Positions 9,986 through 20,784 of a stretch of DNA of 64,000 nucleotides are shown here, in pieces. Numbering within the stretch: position 1 is the first letter of the stretch; each line of letters begins with the position of its first letter. The stretch spans positions 45,595,431 to 45,659,430 of the forward strand of contig NC_133472.1 of NCBI RefSeq assembly GCF_025370935.1, given 5' to 3'. This DNA is from Choristoneura fumiferana. Lineage: Eukaryota; Arthropoda; Insecta; Lepidoptera; Tortricidae. A program made the position numbers and the translations under genes. The notes beneath the pieces are model-generated. The model saw only the letters and a list, made by a program, of their open reading frames with translations, was not told the origin of the DNA and searched no databases.

Positions 9986-10606
9986 ACAATACGATAAATA
10001 CTACACACGTAATGAACGAGTTTCCCATCTCGTAGCCAGATTTGGTAGCTACGAAATATAAATTGTGCTTGCTCATCTAGCAGTATTTGTAAATCTAGCT
10101 CCGAGATAGAAACTAAAGGGAAATTTAAGATAAAAATAAATTTACGGAACTGAACAAAAGGATTCTCGTTTCGTAGCCAGCTGTAAATCGGGAACATTTT
10201 TCCTACTTCGAAGCTACCAGATCTCGCTGAGATGAGGCTAAAAGGATTAGTCGGCTAGTCATTAAAGTCGATACACGGTCCATCTCTACCGTATTGTTAA
10301 ACTACTTTGTAATTAAATTCCTACACGCACTGGTTTGACTAGTGGCGAAATGTTGCGGCTGGCGCTCGACGGTAACTGTCCTAAACTTACTCTTGTGAGG
10401 GGCAATTTGGGTATACAATAGGATACAAATATTCGTTGTTGAACGTCAAAAATCAGTATATTGGCTTTTTTAACTAACTTAAGTGGAATTGACACAAAAA
10501 AATAATTATAAGGCGATAAATTTACATTTTAAATTTGAAAAATATGTTATTGCTCAAAGCAATCTCCGCATGGAACCGGAACGCTGAACCTATTTTATGG
10601 TACTTT

Positions 10607-10790
10607 TAACCCCCGACGCAAATAGAGGGGTGTTATAAGTTTGACCGCTATGTGTGTCTGTCTGTGGCACCGTAGCTCTTAAACCGGTGGACCGATTTGA
10701 ATGTGGTTTTTTTATATTTGAAAGCATTCTTAGACATGTTTTATCAAAATTGGGTCAGCCGTTTTTGAGATATTAAAGTTTTAATGCTTC
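10607..10790 (+). repeat. CCCCCGACGC repeat, copy 1
   Basis: Begins TTTTAACCCCCGACGCAAA, then GAGGGGTGTTATAAGTTTGA, (TGTC)n, GGCACCGTAGCTCTTAAAC and a degenerate end GTCAGCCGTTTTTGAGATAT. Other copies: 14999, 28118, 28773, 37793, 38475, 43060, 47090, 52706 and 63555. Confidence 0.85.
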
Positions 10791-10804
10791 TCATTACTTG
10801 CGAG

Positions 10805-11028
10805 TCACATCCCACTAACATTATAAATGCAAATGATGTTTTAGATAAAAAAATTAGATTCAGAAAAAATCAATATACAGATAGTTTAAGTCCCGAGGAA
10901 GGATATAAAGATAGTTTACCCGACTACCCGAAGGAGGATCTTTATCTCGGAAAATTGCATAGTTCCCGCGGGATAGCGAAAAACGAATTGTACTCGGACG
11001 GAGTCGCGGGCAACAGCTACAGCTAGTA
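10805..11028 (+). repeat. Lep1/Helitron-like repeat, well preserved
   Basis: Runs from AACATTATAAATGCAAATG through GTTCCCGCGGGATAGCG to GGAGTCGCGGGCAACAGC and a terminal CTAGTA. This is the pattern of the lepidopteran Lep1 group, which has been described as Helitron-like (from memory). No helicase sequence. Confidence 0.75.
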
Positions 11029-11671
11029 CTAAATAAGACAACCCAACCAACCCAGCTGCGCGTCCAGTACTACGACGCCTTCAGGGCACTGTCGGGGCAG
11101 CCACGGTTCTGCAGTGCTTCCGCCGCGTTCGCGGGACTTCGAGTGCACGACTTTACTGTCGTCTTGCGCAAAAAGATGGCATCACTTTTAATTAGGATAC
11201 GTGTCCCCAAACAGTCTCCTGAAGATATTAGCTGTGAGAGATGAATGTTTAATAATGCAACACCTAAGTAATTAAGATACCCTTCCACTGGCTAGCACAT
11301 ACACATTTCATACTTTTCACTTGCTTGCTAACACAGTGTTAAGGAAAATACTAACAAAATGTGGATCAAGTTGTCTGAATTAATAAATATTAATACCTTT
11401 TTTTAAAAAAAAACAACTATCATTTTAGTAAACGGAATCCTATTTTGAATAGTCTAGTAGATATTGTATCTGCTTCAAAGAAATCGGTAGACGGTGCCGA
11501 GCTTTATCGATCCATAAATACAGGTAGGTCCTAAATCGTCGTCGTTATGCACTCAATGTATTAACTTTTCCAACCCCTGTTGTAAAGACATTATTATTAA
11601 AAAAAAATCGAAGCCAAATGTTACCATAACTATCCAAATATCTGAAAGGTAGACGTGGGGACAGAAGAGCT

Positions 11672-11851
11672 GGGAGCTTCCTCGGACAAAGATTTCACAA
11701 GAGCGGAATAAAATGTATTAAGCAGTGTTTTTTCTGGCAATCATATTTTTCTTTCCTTTCTCCTTTGTCTCAGTTATAATTTTAGTAGGATCTGTACAGA
11801 TCTGTAATACATTTATTCCACTTTTGTGACATCTTTGTCCGAGGAAGCTGC
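11672..11851. mobile_element. foldback MITE D
   Basis: Inverted arms GGGAGCTTCCTCGGACAAAG and CTTTGTCCGAGGAAGCTGCC, extending to ATAAAATGTATTA / TAATACATTTAT, about 48 bases per arm around an AT-rich loop. Single copy in the window. Confidence 0.8.
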
Positions 11852-13143
11852 CTAGGATAACATATGACAATCCCATTCAGATATTTTAATCTATTTTGCT
11901 CTCAATGTTAAAAGAAGAGAATTGGCGAAAATGCCTCGTCATTCAACCCTCCTACATCGAACACTTGTTATCTCATTTTCTTAAAACAATTCAGGCACAC
12001 GTCGCACCTCAACCGATTTGCACAAAGGGAGAAAACGAACGTCGCGTCATTCCAATTGTCGGAGTCATTCCCATAAACGTCATTCCCAGTCGAGGCGCAA
12101 TGAGATAACGTGCGGAACGTTCTCCAATCCGGCTACATTGTCGAACGGTGACGGCGTTGTCGAAATAAGAGTTTTATGTCGACCCGCCGCAGGCGCGGCT
12201 GCCAAAGAAGGTTTAACTGAGACTGGCAATGAGAAATCCATGCAAAAAATTCAAAATTCCGCTAAAGTTGATGGTAAATTATGACTAGAGAGAAATTTAT
12301 GGACACATATTCAATATTCGCGCGACGACCTGCTGCTGCACGTGTTCGCGACCCCCCCCCCGTACTGTAATGATGTATGAAATCTCATTACGATACAGCC
12401 GTGTTCATAATAGAATCCAATGTCGTAATGCTGGTCATTACCTATGATTTTTGAACGCATAATTGAGGATTTACTATATGGGTGTAGATAAATAATATTT
12501 ATAAAATATGTCTCTTGATCACACCCATACCTTGGGAGCGACATTACCGATTACATCCATCTCTTTTTATAAGTTTTCTAATATTTTGTAGAAGGTTCTT
12601 ATTTGGTTCTTAAAAAAAGAAAGAAAGCTGTTTGCACCCCCTATACCTGTGTGGAAGTCGCCTTAAAAACCATTTAAGTAATAAAAACATTTTTTACAGC
12701 TTATAATATGGTTTTGAGTCAACAATATACTTATACTGTGTAAATTCGAAGAGTAGCTTTATTCAACTGTTTGGCTGTAAAAATGTTGTGACAGATGGAC
12801 AAAAGAGTGACAGCAATAGTTAAAAAGGGAGTTGTTTTGAGAGGAAGATGGATGGGTTGCTCCTCTCTCTATGTGTTTATCTATGGCGATGGATTTATTC
12901 GCGTGTAATGAAGTGAGATACCTGGCGGGCGGTGGAGCTGCGAATAAAATGTTATATAATAGACATACATAATGCTATTATTACTATTATTATATATGTG
13001 TCACGACACATTATTTTGTTTCTATCAGCGAACTGTACAATGAAAGTAGTCTCCGTAAGTTAGATTATTACAAAATATTGGACACTTAATTTTTCTTATT
13101 TGTTTTAGTGTTAGATTTAATTTAATTTAATTTAATAAGTATT

Positions 13144-13290
13144 TCAATCGAAAATACAAACTGAGACATGGATGCACAGAAAATCCAGAAAAAGAGACCA
13201 GCGCTGGGAATCGAACCCAGGTCCTCAGCAATCCGTGCTGCGTGCTATAACCCCTACACCACCGCTGGACAGGAATCTAGACACATATTA
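13144..13290 (-). mobile_element. tRNA-like SINE 3, copy 1
   Basis: On the minus strand: GTGGTGTAGGGGTTATAGC (A-box-like), ACCTGGGTTCGATTCCCAGC (B-box) and TCTCTTTTTCTGG. Also at 46527-46750 and 49685-49990, where homology extends beyond the tRNA-like part. Confidence 0.8.
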
Positions 13291-13811
13291 ATATTATAAG
13301 AACATGTAAAACCCAATATGCATAATGAAATGAAGGGTTAATTTACTACGAGTATATGAGAAAATGTAACACAGTTGCAATAAATCCTTATCTCTTGGGT
13401 TACAGTAATAAATGTTATACACAATTATAATAACTGATTACGTAAAAAATAATGTGTTTCACTTTCAATGACAACATAATGTTACATAATTTAAAACGTC
13501 AATCATATTATACACGTCGACAACCCTAGGTCGCTGTCGTGTGTCATTTCACGTCATTGCACCAAGAATTCTGGAAAAAGTACGATCACTGATTGATATT
13601 AATAAGGATTTCTACGCATCGTCAGCCCGTAGGTACATCACTTCAGGTTGAGTAGATATCAGCCAGCAGCTAATTGGATGACGCTGAGGAATAGCGCGAT
13701 CCGTCTCTGCAATGGACGGCAGGTGTGATCGAGTGAGACGAGTGTCAACTATTAATTTTGTCTTTGCGCGGATTAGGAGGATATGCCTATTGAAACAAAA
13801 GATGGAATTAA

Positions 13812-14220
13812 TAGTTATTTGTGTCACAAGGGAGCAAAATGGTGTATTTACGGCGAGGGCGGTACATCGAATCCACAATCTAGTGAAGGATTCTGCAATA
13901 GAATCCTTAGCTTAGCGAGGGATTCTAAACTAGAATCCTGAGCGTAATGAGGGATTCAAGTGTTAACGCCCAAGATGAAAATATTGCTCCCGAGTGGCTC
14001 ATACAACTTTTCACACCGAGCATTAAGAAACTAAAAAAAAAATCTAAATATAATTAAAGAGCAACCAGCAAATAAAATGGCGTGGTTTTACAATTATCAA
14101 CTTAAAAAAAAACATTTGCAATAAAACACTCAAAATAGCCTTGAATAGAATAGTTGCACTTTGCTCCCTCTTGTCAGGGAGGAAAAGTTACTTTTTCTGA
14201 ATGAAAGGTGTGAAAAAAAA
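13812..14220 (+). mobile_element. unclassified 400-bp element E, copy 1
   Basis: Full-length partner of 45719-46130. Starts AGTTATTTGTGTCACAAGGG and ends CTGAATGAAAGGTGTG. Near the left it has a string of GGATTCT...AGAATCC hairpins separated by AGCGAGGG, and near the right GCTCCCTCTTGTCAGGGAGG. No long terminal inverted repeat; no ORF. Confidence 0.75.
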
Positions 14221-14389
14221 CATTTAAGCGGAGTTAGATGCCGGAACGGAGCGAGAAAGTAATGCGGAGGTTTTTCCATTCATGGAGCTTCGCCACTCCT
14301 TTTCTCGCTCCGCTACTTGGTTTACGATGATTTTTAACAGCGTATATACCTGCCAAGCTAGCAACGTTGCATTTTTGTTAGTTTTTCTC

Positions 14390-14509
14390 GTTTTTCTCCA
14401 TTATTCCATAAAAATTGAATGAAAATTAAAAATGAGCTCTTCAAATATTTTTTGATAACGGCAACACCTTTGTTTACATTTTTTTCGTGGGATTAAAAAT
14501 CCGGGTTTA
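14390..14509 (-). mobile_element. one end of TIR element F
   Basis: The stretch GATAACGGCAACACC, TTTGTTTACATTTTTTTCG, GGGATTAAAAATCCGGGTTTA is the inverted match of the left end of the element at 25776-26893 over about 70 bases. The other end is missing here. Confidence 0.7.
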
Positions 14510-14554
14510 GTTCAGCGGAAAGGATAGATAAATTAAGCTTTTTCTATTTGTTCA

Positions 14555-14640
14555 TGATAAACACATTCCTTGCAATCTTCGCAATATATCCTTGCTCTTC
14601 TCTGGTGGAAACACAGCGTTACAATGACGATTTGGTAACT
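14555..14640. mobile_element. half copy of CAGCGTTTCCACC MITE G
   Basis: GATAAACACATTCCTTGCAA followed by CTCTCTGGTGGAAACA-like sequence matches the right arm of 28553-28772, diverged. Confidence 0.45.
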
Positions 14641-14998
14641 GTCACGCTTCTAATTGATAGTAATATTAAAGAAATAGCACGACGCCCTTTCAGCGTAATA
14701 AGACATAACTTATAACATAGCTTTCTTTTTAACACGAGTTAAAGTATATTTCCAAAATCATTTCCACAAACGTGATTAAATTTCATTAAGTATAAGATGG
14801 AACATTTATTGGCTAGGTCCCCTGGAGCCAAATAGAATGGAGGCACTTGTGTGTGACAAGAGATATTACTTTTTAAGATATTCGTTCGTCTTCCAGAGAG
14901 ACGCTTGTTTAATTTTCATATTTATTTGGAATTGGAACTAGTGTTTACCGCGGTTACGCTTGCGTGAGCCGTTAAATCGAGCAGGTGAAGTTCTTCAA

Positions 14999-15232
14999 CA
15001 TTAACCCCTTACGCAAAAGGAGGGGTGTGAATTTTTTTAATGCCAATGTATATGTGTCTGTGTGTCTGCCTGTCTTTAGCATGGTAGCTCTCAAACGGAT
15101 GCCCCAATTCCAATGCGGTTTTTATGTGAGCGAGTTTTTTTGCCGTGGTTCTTATATATCTGTCATTAAAATCGGTTCAGCCATTTTTGAGACTTTGTAA
15201 TTTGAAACGACCACGTCGGGGGTTTTCCAACT
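14999..15232 (+). repeat. CCCCCGACGC repeat, copy 2
   Basis: Runs from TTAACCCCTTACGCAAAAGG to ACGTCGGGGGTTTTCCAAC, full length at about 230 bases, with GTCATTAAAATCGGTTCAGC inside. Confidence 0.85.
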
Positions 15233-15638
15233 TTTCTGTGAGATATTTATTTTTATTTATTACTGAGACTCCGCTGTCTGCCTGTCTGTGATTATGTATT
15301 ACTGTGGCCGCTATAACAAGAATATTAAATAAAAACAGAATAAAATTAATATTATATATAGATCCCTTCCAATATCCGTCCCACGATACCAATTACAAAT
15401 CCGATTTGAATCGTTTTGTATATTTAGATCGTTTACTCCCGTAACTGCGTCCTTTTTCCCGCACCGCGACTAATTGAAGAGAAACAAATTACGCGGAGGT
15501 CGGATAAGGTAAAAAAAGCCAGACCGTTGCTTGCCGACTGAGGTAAGCAGCTTTCTTAAAATAAATGCGAAAGTATTGACAAAACGATTCAACGGATTTG
15601 GTTATCGTCTGGGTGTATAGATATTTTACTTTTAACTA

Positions 15639-16083
15639 GAGTATACCCGCGGCTTCGCACGCGTAAACTATTCGATCTAGTACAATTGAAATCTCGGGTG
15701 TTTATAAAATTCCCCTGCGATGCGAATTACCACAATTTATATCGTGGTCTTCATTGAGGTTGTGTTAAGAACAACTGTTCAAAATTTTAAGACCTAAACC
15801 CAGCGGTTGAAATTTCAAAAAATATCGTGATAAATAAATAGCCTATGTTATTCCAGACGTGCAGCTACTTGCATACCGAATTTCATGACTCTAAGCCCAG
15901 CGGTTGTTATTTCGAGATTTTATCCCTATCCTGTAGGGATATCGGGATAAAAAGTAGCCTATGTGTTATTCCAGATGTCCAGCTACAACATACCAAATAT
16001 CATCCAAATCCGTCCAGCTGTTTTAGCGTGAAGGAGTAATAAACATACACACACAAACTTTCGCATTTATAATATTAGAAGGA
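15639..16083 (-). repeat. Lep1/Helitron-like repeat, long form
   Basis: On the minus strand it starts near TATTATAAATGCGAAAG and ends GCGTGCGAAGCCGCGGGTA then TACTCTAGT. The middle repeats the AGCCTATGT(T)ATTCCAGA block twice (15840-, 15957-), an internal duplication. Confidence 0.75.
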
Positions 16084-16639
16084 TTGTGTTTTATGATTTT
16101 CTCTTACCTGTTTTTATAATGTTACGACAACGACGAGCGTAATTTTTTGAGTTGTGTTGTGGGTCGCGTAATTTTGTTTCTTACAAATGTCCTATTTGTG
16201 TTCAACTCATTTTGAGTCGCCGTGTGTCACAAACTGGACTTTTGTATAAAACCAGATGCAGCAGGAATTCACCCTAACAGCGAAACTTAGTGAATCCCTT
16301 TACATCTTCAAATCCTTAACCTACGTACCTATGTTCAACAAATAATTCTATTCTAGCTGGATTTGGGGAATAATACAGTTTAATATTTATTTTGTTTCCA
16401 TATTCCCAGAGATCATGACTGAAAAACCAATGCTTTATAAAAATAAAATACATTTATTTCTGATGTTTCTATAAAAAGATCTGTAGAATTGTTAGTAAAA
16501 TACAGAACTTAGAAAAACAACTGTTAACAAAAGAGAGACCAAATTTATTCAAAGTGAATCTCGAATCTTTATGCTACTAATGTCACGTTGATATCCTATA
16601 CACTTACCAGAGAAAATAAAGCGAAATCGATTATGAAGA

Positions 16640-16805
16640 GGTACCATCAGCCAAATTTGATCTATCAACTTTTAAACAAGTTCCTATCAAATTAATATTT
16701 CGCTAGTCGAACTTTCAAGTTGACAGACACGTCTACTGGCATTATTGTTTATGACATGCAAACGATTATCAAGCTTAGACCACATATTTGGCTGATGATA
16801 CGTGG
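16640..16805. mobile_element. MITE H, copy 1
   Basis: The left end GGTACCATCAGCCAAATTTG mirrors the right end CATATTTGGCTGATGATACG. The interior, including GACACGTCTACTGGCATTAT, is shared in reverse with 46134-46270, where the element is split by element E. Confidence 0.8.
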
Positions 16806-16924
16806 TTCAGATTCTCGACTTACAATAACTACTTCATAAAAACGACAGTCAGTCATTCGTGCAACGTCCTCAAGAGGTTGCTATTGCTTCGCACTCGTCT
16901 CAACTGTGAGGTGTCTTTCTTTCT

Positions 16925-17075
16925 CCTAAACGTAATATAATGAGTGCTAGGTTGAAGGAGGACTGGCCTAGTCGCGTCCGATAAATGCATCCTCTGCGGT
17001 GGCTAAGGCTAAGCGGTGGGACAGATGGAGAGGCGGGGTAGGCCCAGACGGAGATGGCGGGACCTCAGGACTTAT
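16925..17075 (+). pseudogene. non-LTR retrotransposon ORF C-terminal remnant (RGRPRRRW type)
   Basis: Frame 17016-17066 reads GQMERRGRPRRRWRDL, the GRPrrRWrDdl motif found near the C-terminus of many arthropod LINE ORFs. Upstream AAGGAGGACTGGCCTAG fits the same protein out of frame. Broken by frameshifts and stops. Confidence 0.6.
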
Positions 17076-17095
17076 TCTCTAACAATTAATCATTT

Positions 17096-17385
17096 CTTTG
17101 CTTTCGGCGTCGAGACTCTAGGTCCTTGGGGTAAGGGTGCGCTGGAGCTACACAGGGAGCTCAGCAATAGGTTAAGGGAGGCAACAGGCAACCCTCGCGC
17201 CGGCAGCTTTCTCGCACAAAGAATCTCAATCGCAGTTCAGCGCGGAATACTGCCTGCGCGATGGGCACCATGCCAAGAGGCCCACCTCTCTTTTTTAATT
17301 AAAGTTTTAGTTTTAGTTGTTTTAATTTAGTAATAGTTTTAATCCTATGGATATTTTGTATTTTATAATATGAAATTAATAAACT
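17096..17385 (+). pseudogene. LINE D C-terminus and 3' end, frameshifted
   Basis: Frame from about 17097 reads FAFGVETLGPWGKGALELH, then LREATGNPRAGSFLAQRISI and AVQRG. A one-base loss near 17247 relative to the copy at 62836-63112 shifts the frame before the NAAxxxGTxP ending. The LGPW...QRGNAA..GT.P signature marks the C-terminus of a group of non-LTR retrotransposon proteins. The 3' UTR TTTTAGTTTTAGTTGTTTTA follows. Confidence 0.75.
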
Positions 17386-17404
17386 TATTAATCATTAAGT
17401 TTTT

Positions 17405-17592
17405 ACATTTAAGATTTTATACGAGCAATTCTTGTTGTCAGAGGCTCGGAAACGTCTCCAAAGATTCCGATGAAATTTGGTATGTAGGGGTTCTCGGGGA
17501 TGAAAAATCGATCTAGCTTTGTCTTATCATTGGGAAAACGCGTTTACCGAGTTTTAGCTCGAGCGGAGCTCGTCGCCCAGGTACTACTTACA
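17405..17592 (-). repeat. GCTCG-type repeat, copy 2
   Basis: On the plus strand ACGAGCAATTCTTG, GGCTCGGAAACGTCTCC, GATGAAATTTGGTATGTAGG and GAGCGGAGCTCGTCGCCCAG. Closest to 41110-41285. Confidence 0.75.
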
Positions 17593-17599
17593 AATAAAA

Positions 17600-17925
17600 G
17601 ATTGTCATTCGACATTATGTCACTGAAAATTGACACGTTGGTGAAATAGGGCCCTGTAATCAGCCCCCGTACCTGTAATAGCCTTGTAATAGCTCGGTCG
17701 GTCATCCCACACCGGGTCCGGCCGCGTTCCGATTTCTGTTGTAATTAGCCTCCTTTGTTCAGATTAATTAATTATTCTGTATATTTGATTGCTGTGGGCG
17801 ATAAACGGGCCTTAAAAGGGTCTATCAAGGGAACGTAATTATTTTGTTATTCTTTCGCCCCCGGCGGCTCCCGATCAACGGGGGAGGGGGGCGAGCAACC
17901 TGTTAATATTTGTAGAACAAAATAC
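17600..17925. promoter_or_regulatory. single-copy-looking block with homeodomain-type sites
   Basis: No match to any repeat in the window. It contains TGTAATTAGCC, CCTTTGTTC (Sox-like) and GATTAATTAATTATTC close together (17741-17780), then TAATAGCTC- and GCCCCCGGCGG-type GC blocks. This could be intronic enhancer sequence; the motifs are short and occur by chance in AT-rich DNA. Confidence 0.2.
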
Positions 17926-18335
17926 TTAGCTAATTAGACTCAGTACGCGTACTTCCTAAAACACGACTGTGTCCTACACATATACAGTGTGTTACTAGCA
18001 GCCAGGCTTTTTAAAGGGAGGTTAAAGTAACGTATTTCTGTTAATTAACCATGACATTGATAATGGGTATGTAGTATAAGGGTTTTAAATAACCATTTTA
18101 ATAGTAATATGCATTATTCATATTTGCAAAGTATGTTTTTGGCGGTGACTTAAAACAATTCAACTGCACACGATTGAACTGTGTAAGCCGGTGTTGCCAT
18201 ACAATTTTTTTTAAGTTAGTTTTTAGATAAAGGTCCTCATTGAAAATCATTTGTTTCTGTTTGTTTTATGGCGTTAAATAAATGTTTTTTCTTTCTCTCT
18301 TTCTTTCAAAATTATAATTGTCAGCAATGTAATGT

Positions 18336-18470
18336 ACTCACGTCTTAAATCGAGTTAAGCTCGACATGTTTTGGGCTAATCCGTAGCCCTTAGGAGCAAC
18401 GCGAGCGCGACTCGGCGGGTTGTCGAGCTAAACTCGATTTAGACGCGAGTTGTCCGGTTAAATATCTTTT
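18336..18470. repeat. palindromic repeat with AAATCGAGTTAAGCTCGAC arms
   Basis: ACTCACGTCTTAAATCGAG (left) and CTCGATTTAGACGCGAGTT (right) are inverted. The loop has GGGCTAATCCGTAGCCC. A piece of one arm occurs at 27776-27808. It sits 70 bases before exon 2. Class uncertain; possibly Penelope-related. Confidence 0.55.
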
Positions 18471-18536
18471 AATACGAGTGAGTTTCCTGTTCAAACCATT
18501 TTTGGTGTCCACGTACTGACATGTTGGTTGTGCCAG

Positions 18537-18715
18537 GAGGCGCTGCGCGGGCGGCGGTGCGCGTCGCTCCGCGGGGCGCCGCGGGAGGAGTCCGGCCGCA
18601 GCACGCCGGCGGCCGCGCCCCGCGCCGCGCCTCGCCCGGAACACCCGCGCCCAAGAAGTCCAACTGGGAAGTCATCGAGCACTTCTCGCCCAAGAACAAG
18701 AAGAGCCCCACGGCT
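18537..18715 (+). CDS. putative internal exon of an unrecognised gene
   Basis: Acceptor TTGGTTGTGCCAG ends at 18536; the donor GTGAGTACC starts at 18716. GC is very high for this window. One frame ends on a codon boundary with PAPKKSNWEVIEHFSPKNKK then SPTA, which looks protein-like (charged, no low complexity), preceded by an Ala/Arg/Gly/Pro-rich part. That frame needs one base from the previous exon if the acceptor is 18536, whereas exon 5588-5882 ends at phase 0. A phase-0 join would need the weaker AG at 18601 or 18655, or an exon I have not found between them. Using the other frame of exon 1 gives a stop at the junction. Product not recognised. Confidence 0.55.
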
Positions 18716-18744
18716 GTGAGTACCTAGCTATTTTTATTTATTTT

Positions 18745-18945
18745 ATACTCATCATCAACATCATCGAGTCAAGCGTGGCGTAGGACGCCCTCAGACTAGG
18801 TGGAGCGATGATTTTCGCAGGTTAGCTGGCAAAAACTGGATGAGACTGGCCGAGGATCGTGCTCAGTGACGTGCAACTGGAGAGGCCTATGTCCAGCAGT
18901 GGACTAAGATAGGCCGATGATGATGATGATGATGATGATGATCAA
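18745..18945 (+). pseudogene. LINE ORF C-terminus with (ATG)n tail
   Basis: Frame from 18778 reads GRPQTRWSDDFRRLAGKNW, then MRLAEDRAQ, a TGA in place of the expected Trp codon, RATGEAYVQQWTKIG and stop. GRPQTRW..D and EAYVQQWT are hallmarks of the C-terminus of insect RTE-like LINE ORFs. Ends in nine GAT/ATG units (18917-18943). Lies 30 bases after the exon 2 donor. Confidence 0.85.
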
Positions 18946-19090
18946 CATCATCCCAGTCGTAGGACGTCCACTGGTTTTTTTATATATCTTAGAGGGGGAA
19001 AACGAGCATACGGGTCATCTCATGGGAAGCAATCACCACCACCCAAGGAACCTGCCACAGTTGCGTTGCGAGCCCTTTGAGAGACTGATA
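18944..19090 (-). mobile_element. LINE tail plus Bm1-like SINE fragment
   Basis: CATCATCCCAGTCGTAGGAC is an inverted tail of the preceding LINE type. From 18985 GGGGAAAACGAGCATACGGG and GGAAGCAATCACCACC match, in reverse, the body of the lepidopteran SINE also seen at 53655-53800 and 61295-61445. Confidence 0.6.
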
Positions 19091-19097
19091 GTGATAG

Positions 19098-19795
19098 TTT
19101 TTAGGGTTCCGGAGCCAAAATGGCAAAAACGGAACCCTTATAGTTTCGTCAAGTCCGTCTGTCTGTCTGTCTGTCCGTCCGTATGTCACAGGCATTTTAC
19201 TCAAAAACTACAAGATGTATATCAATGAAATTTGGAGTACAGATGTGTTGTCAAAGCCGCTATTTAGTTTTGTAGTTAAATTACAAAAATAAATATTTAT
19301 AGGGGGGGGGCACTTCATACAGGTAACAGAAATTGAAAAAAAAAAAATTTTTTTAACTCGCATCAACGTGTGGCACATAGTTCGACAGCTCTTTTGAAAA
19401 GATAGTAAGGTCTCTCAAAAACTTTTTTGATTAAGTGGAGATTTCCGGAAATAATCGCTCCCAAAGTAGCAAAAATTGTGTCCCCCCCCCTTCTATCTTG
19501 TAAACCGTTTGTCCAAAAAATATGCAAAAAAAAGTAAAGGTAACGCTTAATAAATACTTTCAACGAAAATTGGTTTCAACATGATCGGATAAGTATACTA
19601 CCGTTTTTGAGTTATTGCCGAAAAATTGCGCTTCGCAACAAAAGTTCCGTGAAGATACGCTCTTTTTCTGGTAATAGATTTTAAGACTGTAGTAAGTGTT
19701 TTAATTGTGTTATAACGTACATAATATTACTTGATTTTTTTCGTAATGGCTACGGAACCCTATTTTCGGCGTGTCCGACACGCTCTTGTTTAAAG
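19098..19795 (+). repeat. GGGTTCCG repeat, copy 1 (long)
   Basis: Starts TTTTTAGGGTTCCGGAGCC with a short inverted pair (GGGTTCCG / CGGAACCC), then (TGTC)n, and ends CTACGGAACCC, GTGTCCGACACGCTCTTG. Nearly the same layout as 32837-33495, including a poly-C run. Non-coding, about 0.7 kb. Confidence 0.85.
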
Positions 19796-20784
19796 ATCCC
19801 TAAGCTGTACCGCTCTGTTTGTCTCCGTTTGTCTTTTGTCACTAATAAAATAATGTACCCTATTAATTTAATACAAACATGTCCATAACAATAATTCGTA
19901 GACGCGTTCGACAGCATTCGCGTGCTCCGAATTTTCAAGATGAGGACGGATTTACTACACATATCTCCGCATGAAGACTGAGGTTCCAAAGCCATTTGTC
20001 AACTTTGACAGGAATCTGAGATTCCCTCTATTTTTATGTGAGACCAACGCGAGACGTATTGGCGCGTTACATTACTTAGAGGATAACGCCGAGCAAATAT
20101 TTTGCTGAACGCATGAATAAATACACTGAGCCGAACCTCCGTATAGGAACAATACCAGAATATCCATGTTTCATACTCGTAATAAGACAAGGTATTAATC
20201 AACTATAAGAATAGGAATATATTTTATTAGATAAGCACATTATTGTTGCTTAAAACATAATGTCGCTCATACATGACTTTTCGACTTTTTAACGGCCTTC
20301 GCACTACACTATATTAAACAACTTTTTTTTATAGCCTATATAGTGTCCCACTGCTGGGCAAAGGCCTCCCCTTTCTCCTTCCACTCGTCTCATATTAAAC
20401 AACTGAAAATGAAAAAAATAAATATTATTTCACTAAAGCAACATCGTTACATAAATTAAGGGTTGGGACTTCATATTAAGTAAACATCATACCTCATCAT
20501 TCCTTTTTCATAACAAACGTACTTAGATAGTTATTGGAATAGTTTGTTACTTCCTAATTGATTATGTTAGTTGTGAAATAAATGTTTCTTATTCTTATAC
20601 TTGTATCAGGAGCGCTCCATAACACAAGTTGTGGTTATAAGAAAAACAAAAGAAAGAAAAATGTGTGGGTGTGTACGTGTGTGTGCGTGTATGTATGTGA
20701 GTGTATGTAAAACAACTGGAAACCTGAATGTAGTTTGTACAGAATCGAGAGGAGGTTGGATTACACTATACCTACTTGACGACT
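19796..20784. other. unassigned stretch
   Basis: No coding signal. A minus-strand LINE tail fragment lies at 20325-20392 (GGGCAAAGGCCTCCCC, complement of the EAFAQQW end) and a GT-rich patch at 20655-20705. Confidence 0.4.

Larger units (their letters stand above)
5883..18536 (+). other. putative intron 1 (12.65 kb)
   Basis: Bounded by GTGAGT at 5883 and TTGGTTGTGCCAG ending at 18536. The repeats inside are listed separately. The stretches not covered (6036-6404, 6543-7261, 7346-7617, 8799-9214, 9376-9719, 9986-10606, 11029-11671, 11852-13143, 13291-13811, 14640-14998, 15233-15638, 16084-16639, 16806-16924, 17926-18335) show no coding signal I could support. This assumes both exons belong to one gene. 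Confidence 0.4.

Noticed and set aside
12018..12284. 88-codon open frame with mixed composition (GTFSNPATLSNGDG...)
   Set aside because: No domain recognised, no good splice signals at its ends, and it overlaps another frame. Chance is more likely.
18917..18943. Run of Met codons as a start region
   Set aside because: It is the (ATG)n tail of a LINE.
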